Part shown: in pieces, positions 34,809 to 43,379 of the stretch
How the letters are laid out: each line of letters opens with the position of its first letter
Position numbering within the stretch: position 1 is the first letter of the stretch
From: Dictyobacter aurantiacus
Lineage (GTDB): Bacteria; Chloroflexota; Ktedonobacteria; Ktedonobacterales; Ktedonobacteraceae
NCBI RefSeq assembly: GCF_003967515.1
Contig: NZ_BIFQ01000001.1
Span: 5,828,001-5,892,000 of the forward strand
DNA: 64,000 nucleotides
Direction: 5' to 3'
Notes under the pieces: model-generated
Told to the model about the DNA's origin: nothing
The model's input: only the letters and a program-made list of their open reading frames with translations
Databases searched by the model: none
Made by a program: the position numbers and the translations under genes

Positions 34809-36944
34809 ATGTTATTTCATACGCTTGCAAAAACTGTTGGGGCCTATTCAGATAAAACTGCCATTGTTCTGGGAAGCAGGAGTCTCACTTATGATGAACT
34901 CCTCATGCAGATAGAGCATTTCATAGACAGATTGCGTTCGCTGAATGTGGGTGAGGGAGATTGCGTTGCGCTTGTTCTACCTAATTCGATTGAATTTGTG
35001 GTGAGCTTTTATGCTCTGGCGAGTTTAAGGGCCAGGGCACTTCCTCTCAATCCAATTTTGAAGGCCGATGAGCTAAGATTTTACCTTAGCGATAACGAGA
35101 TCAAGGCTATTATAACCGATACTGAACGGGCCGTATTGTGCAGGCAGACCATCGGTCAATTGGCTAAGGATGATATCGCATTAGTCATCGCCAATGAAGC
35201 AGAGGATGCACATGATACTCCTTCTCAACACGCTTCCAATCGTACTTTCTATACTGCTCAAGAGCCATTTGATGGACCAGTGATTTATCAATACTCATCC
35301 GGGTCTACCGGGCAGGCGAAAAAGGTGTGTAGAACGCAGAAGAACCTGGTGTCTGAGACCGAGGCATATGTCAATGGGTCCGGCATGACCGCGGCAGATA
35401 ATGTGCTTTGTCTCGTACCGCTATTTCACACGCATGGCTTTTGTAAATGCATGCTGGCTTCCATGGCGACCGGGGCGACGCTGGTTATGTTAGAGCCAGT
35501 CGTGCGGGACGGTGTGACTGTGGAGGTGCCCTTTGTATTCCGTGCCCAACGCGTACTCGAACTTTTAGAACAGAAGCACATTTCTATGCTGCCGGCCACC
35601 CCTTACATCTTTGGTACGCTGGCAGAAACTACTGAAGATGTGCAGGTTGATGTCTCTTCTTTACGGGTGTGCCTGACCGGGGGGAATTTTTTGCCTGAAG
35701 CGACCTTTAAGCGATTTAAGCAGAGATTTGGTCTTCTTCTGCGCCCGGCTTATGGAAGTACGGAGACTGGATTTGTCACTTTGAATATGGAGCCGGATGA
35801 TGAAGTGCGTTACGACTCGGTCGGTAGGCCCGGAAAGAATATAGAGGTGCGGATTACGAATGGGACGCTGGAGGAGTTGCCTGTGGGGAGTGTAGGAGAG
35901 ATTGCGGTAAAGAGTCCGGCTATGGCTAAGGGTTATCTTAATGTAGCAGAGTTGAATCACGAGGCATTTAGAGACGACTTCTTTTTTACGGGTGATCTAG
36001 GAAAAAAAGATGGGCAGGGGCGTCTCTATATTACGGGTCGCAAAAAAATCTTTATTGATAGCGGCGGCGAGAAAGTTGATCCGCTAGAGCTCGAGCATGT
36101 GCTCACCACACATCCTGCTGTGAGTGAGGCGGCTGTAGTTGGTATCGCAGGGCCATATGGAGGGCAGGCGATCAAGGCGGTTATTGTGCCTGCAGGAGAA
36201 CTGACAGAACTGGAAATCCTGCTCTATTGCCGGGAGCGACTGAGTGATTACAAGGTCCCGCGGTTCGTTGAGTTTCGGAATGCGCTGCCGAAAAGCCCGC
36301 TTGGAAAAATCCTGCGTAAAGACTTGATCGGCAGTTCAGGTAGCAGTGTTGCTGATACAGCTTCTTCATCAGGAGGGGATAGCACGATACGCACCAGGAT
36401 TTTAGCCTTAAAACATGACGGAATGCAAGCAGAACACTTCCTGGAATTGCGCATTCGTGAACGAATAGCCACCTTGTTACTGTTGGATGTAGCAGAGGTA
36501 GATGCACAGCGTCCGCTGGGTGAGTTAGGGCTGGGCTCGCTCAAGGCGGTAGAACTGCGGAACTGGTTGGAAGTAAGTCTTGAGCTGACACTTCCAGTAA
36601 CGATCCTCTGGAGCTATCCTACCGCGGCATCTCTCGCTGCGCACATAGTTTCTACGTTACGGCGGTCTATAGCCGCTGAAGAGCGTGTTGCTGCTGAGGC
36701 GCTGGATTTGTCCAATGCACATGGAGAGAAGGGTATAGCGCTTCAGGGTATGGCTGAAATTGAACGGCTCTCCGAAGCTGAGGTCCAGCAGCAGGTTGAT
36801 GTCATGACAAAAGAGATCTGGAAAAACGATGCAACGGGTGCTGCCGATAATGGAGACCTGTCCTCGTATCTCTCTCAGATTGAGCAAATGTCGGATGCCG
36901 AGGTCCAGCAACTGCTCTCTCACGAGAATCGCAACAATCCATAG
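34809..36944 (+). CDS. acyl-AMP ligase fused to acyl carrier protein (PKS loading protein)
   Basis: The 711-residue protein starts at an ATG after GGAGGGG. Residues 1-510 form an ANL adenylating domain: YSSGSTGQAKK (about 162-172), YGSTETGF, RLYITGRKKIFIDSGGEK and the catalytic Lys in PLGKILRK (K500). Residues 540-625 form a carrier domain with the phosphopantetheine Ser in LGLGSLKAVEL (S577). The tail contains two copies of a short motif, RLSEAEVQQQ and QMSDAEVQQLL, like docking tails of PKS loading proteins. It should activate a carboxylic acid and load it on its own ACP as starter for the PKS 18 bp downstream. The starter acid is not readable from the sequence. Confidence 0.93.
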   Translation: MLFHTLAKTVGAYSDKTAIVLGSRSLTYDELLMQIEHFIDRLRSLNVGEGDCVALVLPNSIEFVVSFYALASLRARALPLNPILKADELRFYLSDNEIKAIITDTERAVLCRQTIGQLAKDDIALVIANEAEDAHDTPSQHASNRTFYTAQEPFDGPVIYQYSSGSTGQAKKVCRTQKNLVSETEAYVNGSGMTAADNVLCLVPLFHTHGFCKCMLASMATGATLVMLEPVVRDGVTVEVPFVFRAQRVLELLEQKHISMLPATPYIFGTLAETTEDVQVDVSSLRVCLTGGNFLPEATFKRFKQRFGLLLRPAYGSTETGFVTLNMEPDDEVRYDSVGRPGKNIEVRITNGTLEELPVGSVGEIAVKSPAMAKGYLNVAELNHEAFRDDFFFTGDLGKKDGQGRLYITGRKKIFIDSGGEKVDPLELEHVLTTHPAVSEAAVVGIAGPYGGQAIKAVIVPAGELTELEILLYCRERLSDYKVPRFVEFRNALPKSPLGKILRKDLIGSSGSSVADTASSSGGDSTIRTRILALKHDGMQAEHFLELRIRERIATLLLLDVAEVDAQRPLGELGLGSLKAVELRNWLEVSLELTLPVTILWSYPTAASLAAHIVSTLRRSIAAEERVAAEALDLSNAHGEKGIALQGMAEIERLSEAEVQQQVDVMTKEIWKNDATGAADNGDLSSYLSQIEQMSDAEVQQLLSHENRNNP

Positions 36945-36962
36945 AAAGTTGAAAATAGTTTG

Positions 36963-39900
36963 ATGAACGACCCTCAGCAGCGCCTTGAAAATTTGTCTCC
37001 CGAAAGGCGCGCCTTACTTACGATCAAGCGTCTCCAGCTTGAGTTAGAGGCCTTAAAAAAGGAGAGAACAGAGCCGATTGCCATTATCGGCATGAGTTGC
37101 CGGTTTCCAGGAGGAGCAAATAGCCCGGAGGCGTTCTGGCAGTTACTGGTTGAAGGGCGTGATGCTATCACAGAGGTCCCGCCAGATAGGTATGATATTA
37201 ATGAGTTTTACGACCCGGATGTAGATGCGCCGGGGAAGACCGTTTCACGTTGGGGAGGTTTTCTCGACGCGATAGACCAGTTTGATCCGATGTTCTTTGG
37301 CATCTCCCCCCGTGAGGCGACCTACCTCGATCCGCAGCAGCGGCTATTGTTGGAAGTAACCTGGGAGGCAATGGAGCGTGCCGGATTGCTACCGGAAAAA
37401 CTGTCTGGTAGCCAGACGGGGGTCTTCATCGGGCTTTTCAACCGTGACTATTTTGACATGCAGCTGGAGCAGATGATTTATGACAACGCCAGCAGCGCTA
37501 ATCCTTACACCGGTATTGGCAATGGTCCCAGTTTTGCCGCCGGCAGAATCTCCTATTTACTTGGCTTACAGGGACCGAGCATGGTAATTGATACCGTCTG
37601 CTCATCCTCTCTCGTCGCGATCCATCAGGCATGTCAAAGTCTGCGCAACAATGAATGTACCACAGCTTTTGCCGGAGCGACAAACCTCATCTTTTATCCC
37701 CTATCTACCATCGTCACGTCAAAAATGCGAGCACTATCCCCACAGGGACGTTCTAAGACGTTTGATGCCAGCGCGGATGGATTCGTGCGTGGGGAAGGCT
37801 GCGGTGTGGTCATACTCAAGCGGCTATCTCAGGCCCTCTCTGATGGAGATCCAATTCTCGCCCTGATTCGAGGATCAGCGGTCAATCAGGATGGCCGTTC
37901 CAGCGGACTTACCGCTCCTAATGGACTGGCTCAGCAGGCGGTTATGCGCGAGGCACTACGCAATGCGGGATTGTCTCCCGAACACATTTCGTATGTCGAG
38001 ACACATGGAACGGGAACAGTGCTTGGGGATCCAATTGAGTTCGATGCCTTAAGAGCAGTGATAGGAGACCGGCCACGACCAGATGGATCACAGTGTATGC
38101 TGGGCTCAGTAAAAACAAATATCGGGCATCTTGAGTCATGTGCGGGGATGGCCGGGCTGATCAAGACCGTGCTCTGTATGCAGCACGGCATGATTCCACC
38201 GGTGCTTCATCTAAAAAATCTCAATCCACACATCTCGCTTGAGAATACGCCATTTGTGATTCCTACCAGCCTGCAGACATGGCCAGAAGGGGTTGAACGG
38301 AAGTATGCCGGGGTCAGTGGCGCGGGTTTGAGCGGAACCAATGCTCACGTAGTGCTGGAGGAGGCGCCCGAACCCGCCAGCATGCATAGTGGCGTGGCAC
38401 GGACGGAGATGAAGCATATTCCTTTTCTCTTGCCTCTCTCAGCACGTGACCCCGAGGCGTTACGGCAACTCGCACATCTCTACCAGCGCGAACTCAGTAC
38501 GTCTGGAAGCGCGATTGGCAGTGCCTCGCTGCAGGATATATGCTATACCGCCAGCATGCGGCGCACGCACCATCCTTATCGCATGGCAGTGGTAGGTCAG
38601 AGCCACGAAGAACTTGCTTTTCAACTAGAAGAGTTTGCCGAGGGGAGGCTGGTCTCTGAAACGGCGGGTGAGACGAAGCAGGACCCCGTCTTTGTCTTCG
38701 CGGGACAGGGGACACAATGGCCGCGTATGGGCTGGCGGTTGTTTGAGCAAGAGCCGGTTTTCCGGGCGGTGATTGAAGAATGCAACGCTCTGCTCGAAAA
38801 GCATGTGCAATGGTCACTGTTGGAAGCATTGCAGGCTGATGAGCGGCATTCTCGCTTGAATGAGACTGAAGTCGCGCAGGTGGCTTTATTTGCCACACAG
38901 GTGGCGCTTGCGGCCCTGTGGCGATCGTGGGGCATTGTGCCGGGAGCGGTCGTTGGGCACAGCGTTGGCGAAATAGCCGCCGCCCATGTCGCAGGGGTGC
39001 TCAGCCTGGATGATGCAGTGCAGGTCGTGGTCCAGCGGGGACGATTGATGCAGCAAGCGCATGGCCTGGGGAAGATGGCTGCCGTCAGAATTTCAGAGGC
39101 AGAGGCAAAGCGCTTACTGGTAGATTACCCCACCCGTCTATCTATTGCCGCCGTAAATAGCCAGATGGGTGTTGTGCTTTCAGGAGAGGCGCAGGCGCTG
39201 GAGGAAGTGTTGCGCTCAATAGAGCTTGAAGGCGGTTCATTCCGCAGATTGCAGGTAGATTATGCCTTCCATAGTCCACAGATGGAGAGGTTCCGCGCGC
39301 CATTAGTGACGCAACTGCAGCGGCTGAAGCCAGGCAGAGCCTCTATTCCGCTTGTTTCGACGGTGACCGGACAGCAAAGCTCAGGTGAAGAATATGACGC
39401 GGATTATTGGGGCCGCAACATGTGCCAGGAAGTGCGTTTTGGTCCCGCGCTAGAGGAACTGATCAGGATGGGATATCAGACATTCCTGGAGATAAGCCCG
39501 CAGCCCGCGCTGATGCAACCAATCAAACAGACGCTAGAACAGCATGGAAAATCTGGACTTGTGCTGCCCTCACTGAGGCAAGGGTTGGCTGAGCGCCTGG
39601 TAATGCTCACATCCCTGGGAGCGCTCTATGCGCAGGGGTACGCGGTGCATTGGGACCAGTTGTACTCGACAGCGGCGGGGCCGTATACGGTCGTAGCATT
39701 GCCGACCTATCAATGGCAACGCAAACGCTACTGGTTCACAGAGAAGAAACCCGGTTTCCGCCGCTATATGGGGTCTTATGGCAAGCTCGTACGACATCCC
39801 CTGCTTGGGCAACGCCTGCGTTCCGCTGCCAAAGAGATCGTGTTCGAAAAAACGCTTGACACGCACACAATTTCCTGGCTCAACGATCACCAGGTCTATG

Positions 39901-42554
39901 GTACAGTCGTGCTTCCAGCTTCAGCGTATGTCGAAATGATGCTGGCAAGTGCGAGGGAAACACTGAAAGAAGCTATTGTGCAACTGGATGAACTCTTCAT
40001 CCACCAGGCTCTCGTACTTTCTCCTGATAGCAGCCGCCTGGTGCAGTTGATTGTGAATCCTTCCACGGACAAAACACACGCAGCCGTACAGGTCTTCAGT
40101 CGTCCAGAAGATGGAGAGGATGACGAAGATACCTGGATACTGCATGCAGATGGAAACGTACGAGTTGAACGCAGCCGGAGCTCTTCAGTGGCAGAACCGC
40201 TGCAACTTGCTGAGATCCAGTCGCGCTGCGCTGAAACTGTGGAGGGTACGCGGCACTACCAGCAAATGCGCGATATCGGCCTGCAGTATGGCGTGGGTTT
40301 TCAAGGCGTAGGCCTGACCTGGCGACGCGATGGGGAAGCCTTAGCCTCGGTTGTTCTGCCATGGCAGTTGAACGAAGAAGCAGAACACTATTACATGCAT
40401 CCAGCCCTGCTCGATGCCTGTTTCCAGGTGGTCGAAGCAAGTCTGGTAAAGGGGCCCGCTGAAAGCCCTGCGAACGTCTATCTCCCTATAAGTATGGATC
40501 GAATTCGTTTTTATGCTCGACCCGGGAAGAACGTATGGTGCCACGTGCAGGCGCATCCTGAGAGCGCGGAAACAGAGACCATGCGGGTCGTGGATGTAGA
40601 GATCCTGGACGAAAACGGGCAAGTAATAGCTGAGGTAAATGGGCTGCATTTACGGCGCGCTCCTCGTGAAGCGCTTATCCCGCGGCCTCGCCAGCAGGTA
40701 CGAGACTGGTTCTATGAGATGGGCTGGGAGCGGCAGGCGAGGGAAGCAACGCCAGTTGATCTGGCCTCTTCCTCTGTGAAAGATGGGAACTGGCTGATTT
40801 TGTGCGATAGGAGAGGGACAGGTACCAGGCTGGCTCAACGGCTGCGAGAAAAGGGAGAGCAGTGTGTGCTGGTCTTCGCGGGTCAGGATGATGAGATAGA
40901 GGAATCTGGATGCCATTGTATTGATCCGACTAATGCGGCTGAGCTCCACAGGTTGTTGGTTGAGCATTTCTCGGATGGACGCTCCTGCAGAGGGATTATT
41001 CATCTGTGGGGTCTGGATGCCGTAGAGACAGAGCAGGCGACAGTTGCCAGCCTGGAGGCGAGCCAGAGCATGATCTGTGGTAGCGTGCTACATATAATTC
41101 AGGCGGTTGTAGATGAAAAGTGGTCGTACTCTCCACAACTATGGATCATTACGCGAGGCAGCCAGGCGGTAATTGAAGGGGAGAACGATCTGTCCGTCGC
41201 ACAGGCGCCCGTGTGGGGCCTGGGTCGTGTAGTTGCTATGGAGCAGCCAGACTTTCAGTGCAAGCGCATAGATCTTGATCGCGCCGCCGATGTCGTTGAG
41301 GAAACAGAAGAGCTGCTACAAGAGATTCAGCAAGCTGATAGAGAAGACCAGGTTGCTTTCCGTTCTCATGAGCGCTATGTGGCCAGATTGTCGAGGAGCG
41401 CTCGTCAGTTGAGCAGACAGCAGCAAAGTTTTCCCCACACGTTCCGTGCCGATAGTACATACCTTATTACTGGTGGCCTGGGAGGTCTGGGACTTGCTAC
41501 GGCTCGTTGGATGGTTGAGCATCGTGGAGTGAAACACCTGGTACTGGTGGGCCGCAGTGGTGCCTCGGATGCTGTACGCGTAGCGGTTGACGAACTTGAG
41601 CGGTCGGCAGCGCAGGTGTTGGTGATGCGTGCTGATATCGCGCAGGAGGACCAGGTTGCACAACTGCTAGCAACCGTGCAGAGCACCATGCCTCCCCTGC
41701 GTGGTATTATCCATGCCGCCGGCGTGCTGGATGATGGTGTGCTCTTGCAGCAGAATTGGGAACGTTTTAGCCGCGTAATGGCCCCCAAGGTAAAGGGAAC
41801 CTGGAACCTGCATACGCTCACCCGCGATCTGCCCCTGGATTTCTTTGTCTTGTTCTCATCAGGCGCATCGCTGATGGGATCGGCGGGACAGGGAAATTAC
41901 GCGGCGGCCAATGCCTTCATGGACGCGCTCGCGCACTATCGGTGTTCGCGAGGGTTACCGGCAACCAGTATCAACTGGGGGGCGTGGGCCGATACCGGTA
42001 TGGTAACAACTTCAGCTGGCATAGAACGGCGGCTAGCGAAAGATGGCATGCAAGCGATTGATCAGGCGCAAGGATTGACGGTACTGGACCAGCTGCTTCA
42101 ACAGGGGCCGGTGCAGATAGGCGTCCTGCCGATTGACTGGGAAACATTGGCGAAACACGTTGCGGGCGGTGAAAGGCCACCTTTCCTGAAGAAGTTATTG
42201 GACGAGGTGCAATTGCGTGTAGCAGACAGCAGAACCTCCTCGCTACAGGGTCAGCGGGATGATCTGCTGCGAAAGCTGGAGGCGGTCCCAGAAAGTGAAA
42301 AGCTAGATGTTTTGCAGCAGTACGTGTATTGGCAGGTCAGGCAGGTGCTGGGACTTGATCCAGGTTTCAAGCTTGAGCCTGCACAGAATTTATTCGAGAT
42401 CGGTATGGACTCTTTAATGGCGGTAGAACTGCGCAATCGCTTCCACTCGATGCTAGAAAAGGCCATTCCGGCGAATTTAGTTTTTGATCATCCAGGTGTA
42501 GGAGCGATTACCGCCTACCTCGCTCCTCTGGTGCTCGCATTAGCGGAGTCATGA
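36963..42554 (+). CDS. type I polyketide synthase, single module KS-AT-DH-KR-ACP
   Basis: The 1863-residue protein starts at the ATG at 36963; the preceding TTG is in frame but unlikely. Domains: an N-terminal docking helix; KS about 36-465 (C213 in DTVCSSS, THGTGT, NIGH); AT about 575-870 (S667 in GHSVGE and YAFH, which favour malonyl-CoA); DH about 943-1225 (H976 in HQVYGTVVLP; HPALLDA); KR about 1498-1680 (GGLGGLG; LDD motif of B-type KRs; Y1646); ACP about 1786-1855 (S1817 in GMDSLMAVEL). All catalytic residues seen are intact. There is no ER, methyltransferase or thioesterase domain. It should add one malonyl unit and leave an alpha,beta-unsaturated thioester. Confidence 0.96.
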   Translation: MNDPQQRLENLSPERRALLTIKRLQLELEALKKERTEPIAIIGMSCRFPGGANSPEAFWQLLVEGRDAITEVPPDRYDINEFYDPDVDAPGKTVSRWGGFLDAIDQFDPMFFGISPREATYLDPQQRLLLEVTWEAMERAGLLPEKLSGSQTGVFIGLFNRDYFDMQLEQMIYDNASSANPYTGIGNGPSFAAGRISYLLGLQGPSMVIDTVCSSSLVAIHQACQSLRNNECTTAFAGATNLIFYPLSTIVTSKMRALSPQGRSKTFDASADGFVRGEGCGVVILKRLSQALSDGDPILALIRGSAVNQDGRSSGLTAPNGLAQQAVMREALRNAGLSPEHISYVETHGTGTVLGDPIEFDALRAVIGDRPRPDGSQCMLGSVKTNIGHLESCAGMAGLIKTVLCMQHGMIPPVLHLKNLNPHISLENTPFVIPTSLQTWPEGVERKYAGVSGAGLSGTNAHVVLEEAPEPASMHSGVARTEMKHIPFLLPLSARDPEALRQLAHLYQRELSTSGSAIGSASLQDICYTASMRRTHHPYRMAVVGQSHEELAFQLEEFAEGRLVSETAGETKQDPVFVFAGQGTQWPRMGWRLFEQEPVFRAVIEECNALLEKHVQWSLLEALQADERHSRLNETEVAQVALFATQVALAALWRSWGIVPGAVVGHSVGEIAAAHVAGVLSLDDAVQVVVQRGRLMQQAHGLGKMAAVRISEAEAKRLLVDYPTRLSIAAVNSQMGVVLSGEAQALEEVLRSIELEGGSFRRLQVDYAFHSPQMERFRAPLVTQLQRLKPGRASIPLVSTVTGQQSSGEEYDADYWGRNMCQEVRFGPALEELIRMGYQTFLEISPQPALMQPIKQTLEQHGKSGLVLPSLRQGLAERLVMLTSLGALYAQGYAVHWDQLYSTAAGPYTVVALPTYQWQRKRYWFTEKKPGFRRYMGSYGKLVRHPLLGQRLRSAAKEIVFEKTLDTHTISWLNDHQVYGTVVLPASAYVEMMLASARETLKEAIVQLDELFIHQALVLSPDSSRLVQLIVNPSTDKTHAAVQVFSRPEDGEDDEDTWILHADGNVRVERSRSSSVAEPLQLAEIQSRCAETVEGTRHYQQMRDIGLQYGVGFQGVGLTWRRDGEALASVVLPWQLNEEAEHYYMHPALLDACFQVVEASLVKGPAESPANVYLPISMDRIRFYARPGKNVWCHVQAHPESAETETMRVVDVEILDENGQVIAEVNGLHLRRAPREALIPRPRQQVRDWFYEMGWERQAREATPVDLASSSVKDGNWLILCDRRGTGTRLAQRLREKGEQCVLVFAGQDDEIEESGCHCIDPTNAAELHRLLVEHFSDGRSCRGIIHLWGLDAVETEQATVASLEASQSMICGSVLHIIQAVVDEKWSYSPQLWIITRGSQAVIEGENDLSVAQAPVWGLGRVVAMEQPDFQCKRIDLDRAADVVEETEELLQEIQQADREDQVAFRSHERYVARLSRSARQLSRQQQSFPHTFRADSTYLITGGLGGLGLATARWMVEHRGVKHLVLVGRSGASDAVRVAVDELERSAAQVLVMRADIAQEDQVAQLLATVQSTMPPLRGIIHAAGVLDDGVLLQQNWERFSRVMAPKVKGTWNLHTLTRDLPLDFFVLFSSGASLMGSAGQGNYAAANAFMDALAHYRCSRGLPATSINWGAWADTGMVTTSAGIERRLAKDGMQAIDQAQGLTVLDQLLQQGPVQIGVLPIDWETLAKHVAGGERPPFLKKLLDEVQLRVADSRTSSLQGQRDDLLRKLEAVPESEKLDVLQQYVYWQVRQVLGLDPGFKLEPAQNLFEIGMDSLMAVELRNRFHSMLEKAIPANLVFDHPGVGAITAYLAPLVLALAES

Positions 42555-42587
42555 GGATGGTCGTTGTCTTTATTAGGAGCACTCGCG

Positions 42588-43379
42588 ATGGTAGATCAGG
42601 ACATGATAGTGCCGCCAACAGCTAGTACATGGTTTTTTCAACCGAAGGTGCAACCGCGACCACGTTTGCGCCTGTTTTGTTTTCCATATGCAGGGGGTGG
42701 GGCATCGACGTTCTTAAGCTGGTCAAATTATCTACCAGCGGATGTGGAGGTCTGGCCGGTACAGCTTCCAGGCCGACAGAACCGATTGGCGGAACCTGCA
42801 TTTACACAAATTCCTGCTCTGGTACACGCACTCACACCAGCGCTGCAAGAATGCCTGGATATTCCCTTTGCTTTTTTCGGCCATTGTATGGGAGCGCATC
42901 TTGCTTTTGAGGTTGCTCGTCAACTACGCGATCAGGGTGCGCCACAGCCCAGGCATCTATTTGTTGCCGCACGTCGGGCACCTCAACTACCTGATCCCAA
43001 TCCTCATTGTTATCAATTGAGCGAGCCTCTCTTCTTGAAGGCCGTGAGCAATCTGAATGGTCTGCCCGGGGAATTTATAGCAAACAAAGAGCTCGTTCGC
43101 CTGATGCTCCCTACGTTGCGAGCGGATTTTGAGGCGACGGAAACATATACTTATACAGATAGGGAACCGCTAGATTGTGCGATTAGCGCCTTTGGAGGGA
43201 GCGAAGATGATTCGGTGACGTCCGATGAGTTAGCAGCCTGGCATCATCAAACAACCGGTCCATTTCGCTTCCATCTCTTTTCGGGGGGACATTTTTTCAT
43301 CAATAGCCATCAAGTTCCTCTTTTAAAGCTCATTTCTCGTGAAATAGAGCAGATTATCGAGCACAGTCAGCGGCGCTAA
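42588..43379 (+). CDS. type II thioesterase with Cys in the nucleophile position
   Basis: From the ATG at 42588 (AGGAG upstream) the protein has 263 residues and matches stand-alone editing thioesterases: LRLFCFPYAGGGASTFLSW, VWPVQLPGRQNR and the catalytic His in SGGHFFI (H235). The nucleophile elbow, normally GHSMG, is GHCMG with C100 (codon TGT). The acid is probably in SAFGGSEDD. The enzyme may remove misprimed acyl groups or release the product, since the PKS has no thioesterase domain. It starts 33 bp after the PKS stop and overlaps the convergent regulator gene by 3 bp. Confidence 0.93.
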   Translation: MVDQDMIVPPTASTWFFQPKVQPRPRLRLFCFPYAGGGASTFLSWSNYLPADVEVWPVQLPGRQNRLAEPAFTQIPALVHALTPALQECLDIPFAFFGHCMGAHLAFEVARQLRDQGAPQPRHLFVAARRAPQLPDPNPHCYQLSEPLFLKAVSNLNGLPGEFIANKELVRLMLPTLRADFEATETYTYTDREPLDCAISAFGGSEDDSVTSDELAAWHHQTTGPFRFHLFSGGHFFINSHQVPLLKLISREIEQIIEHSQRR

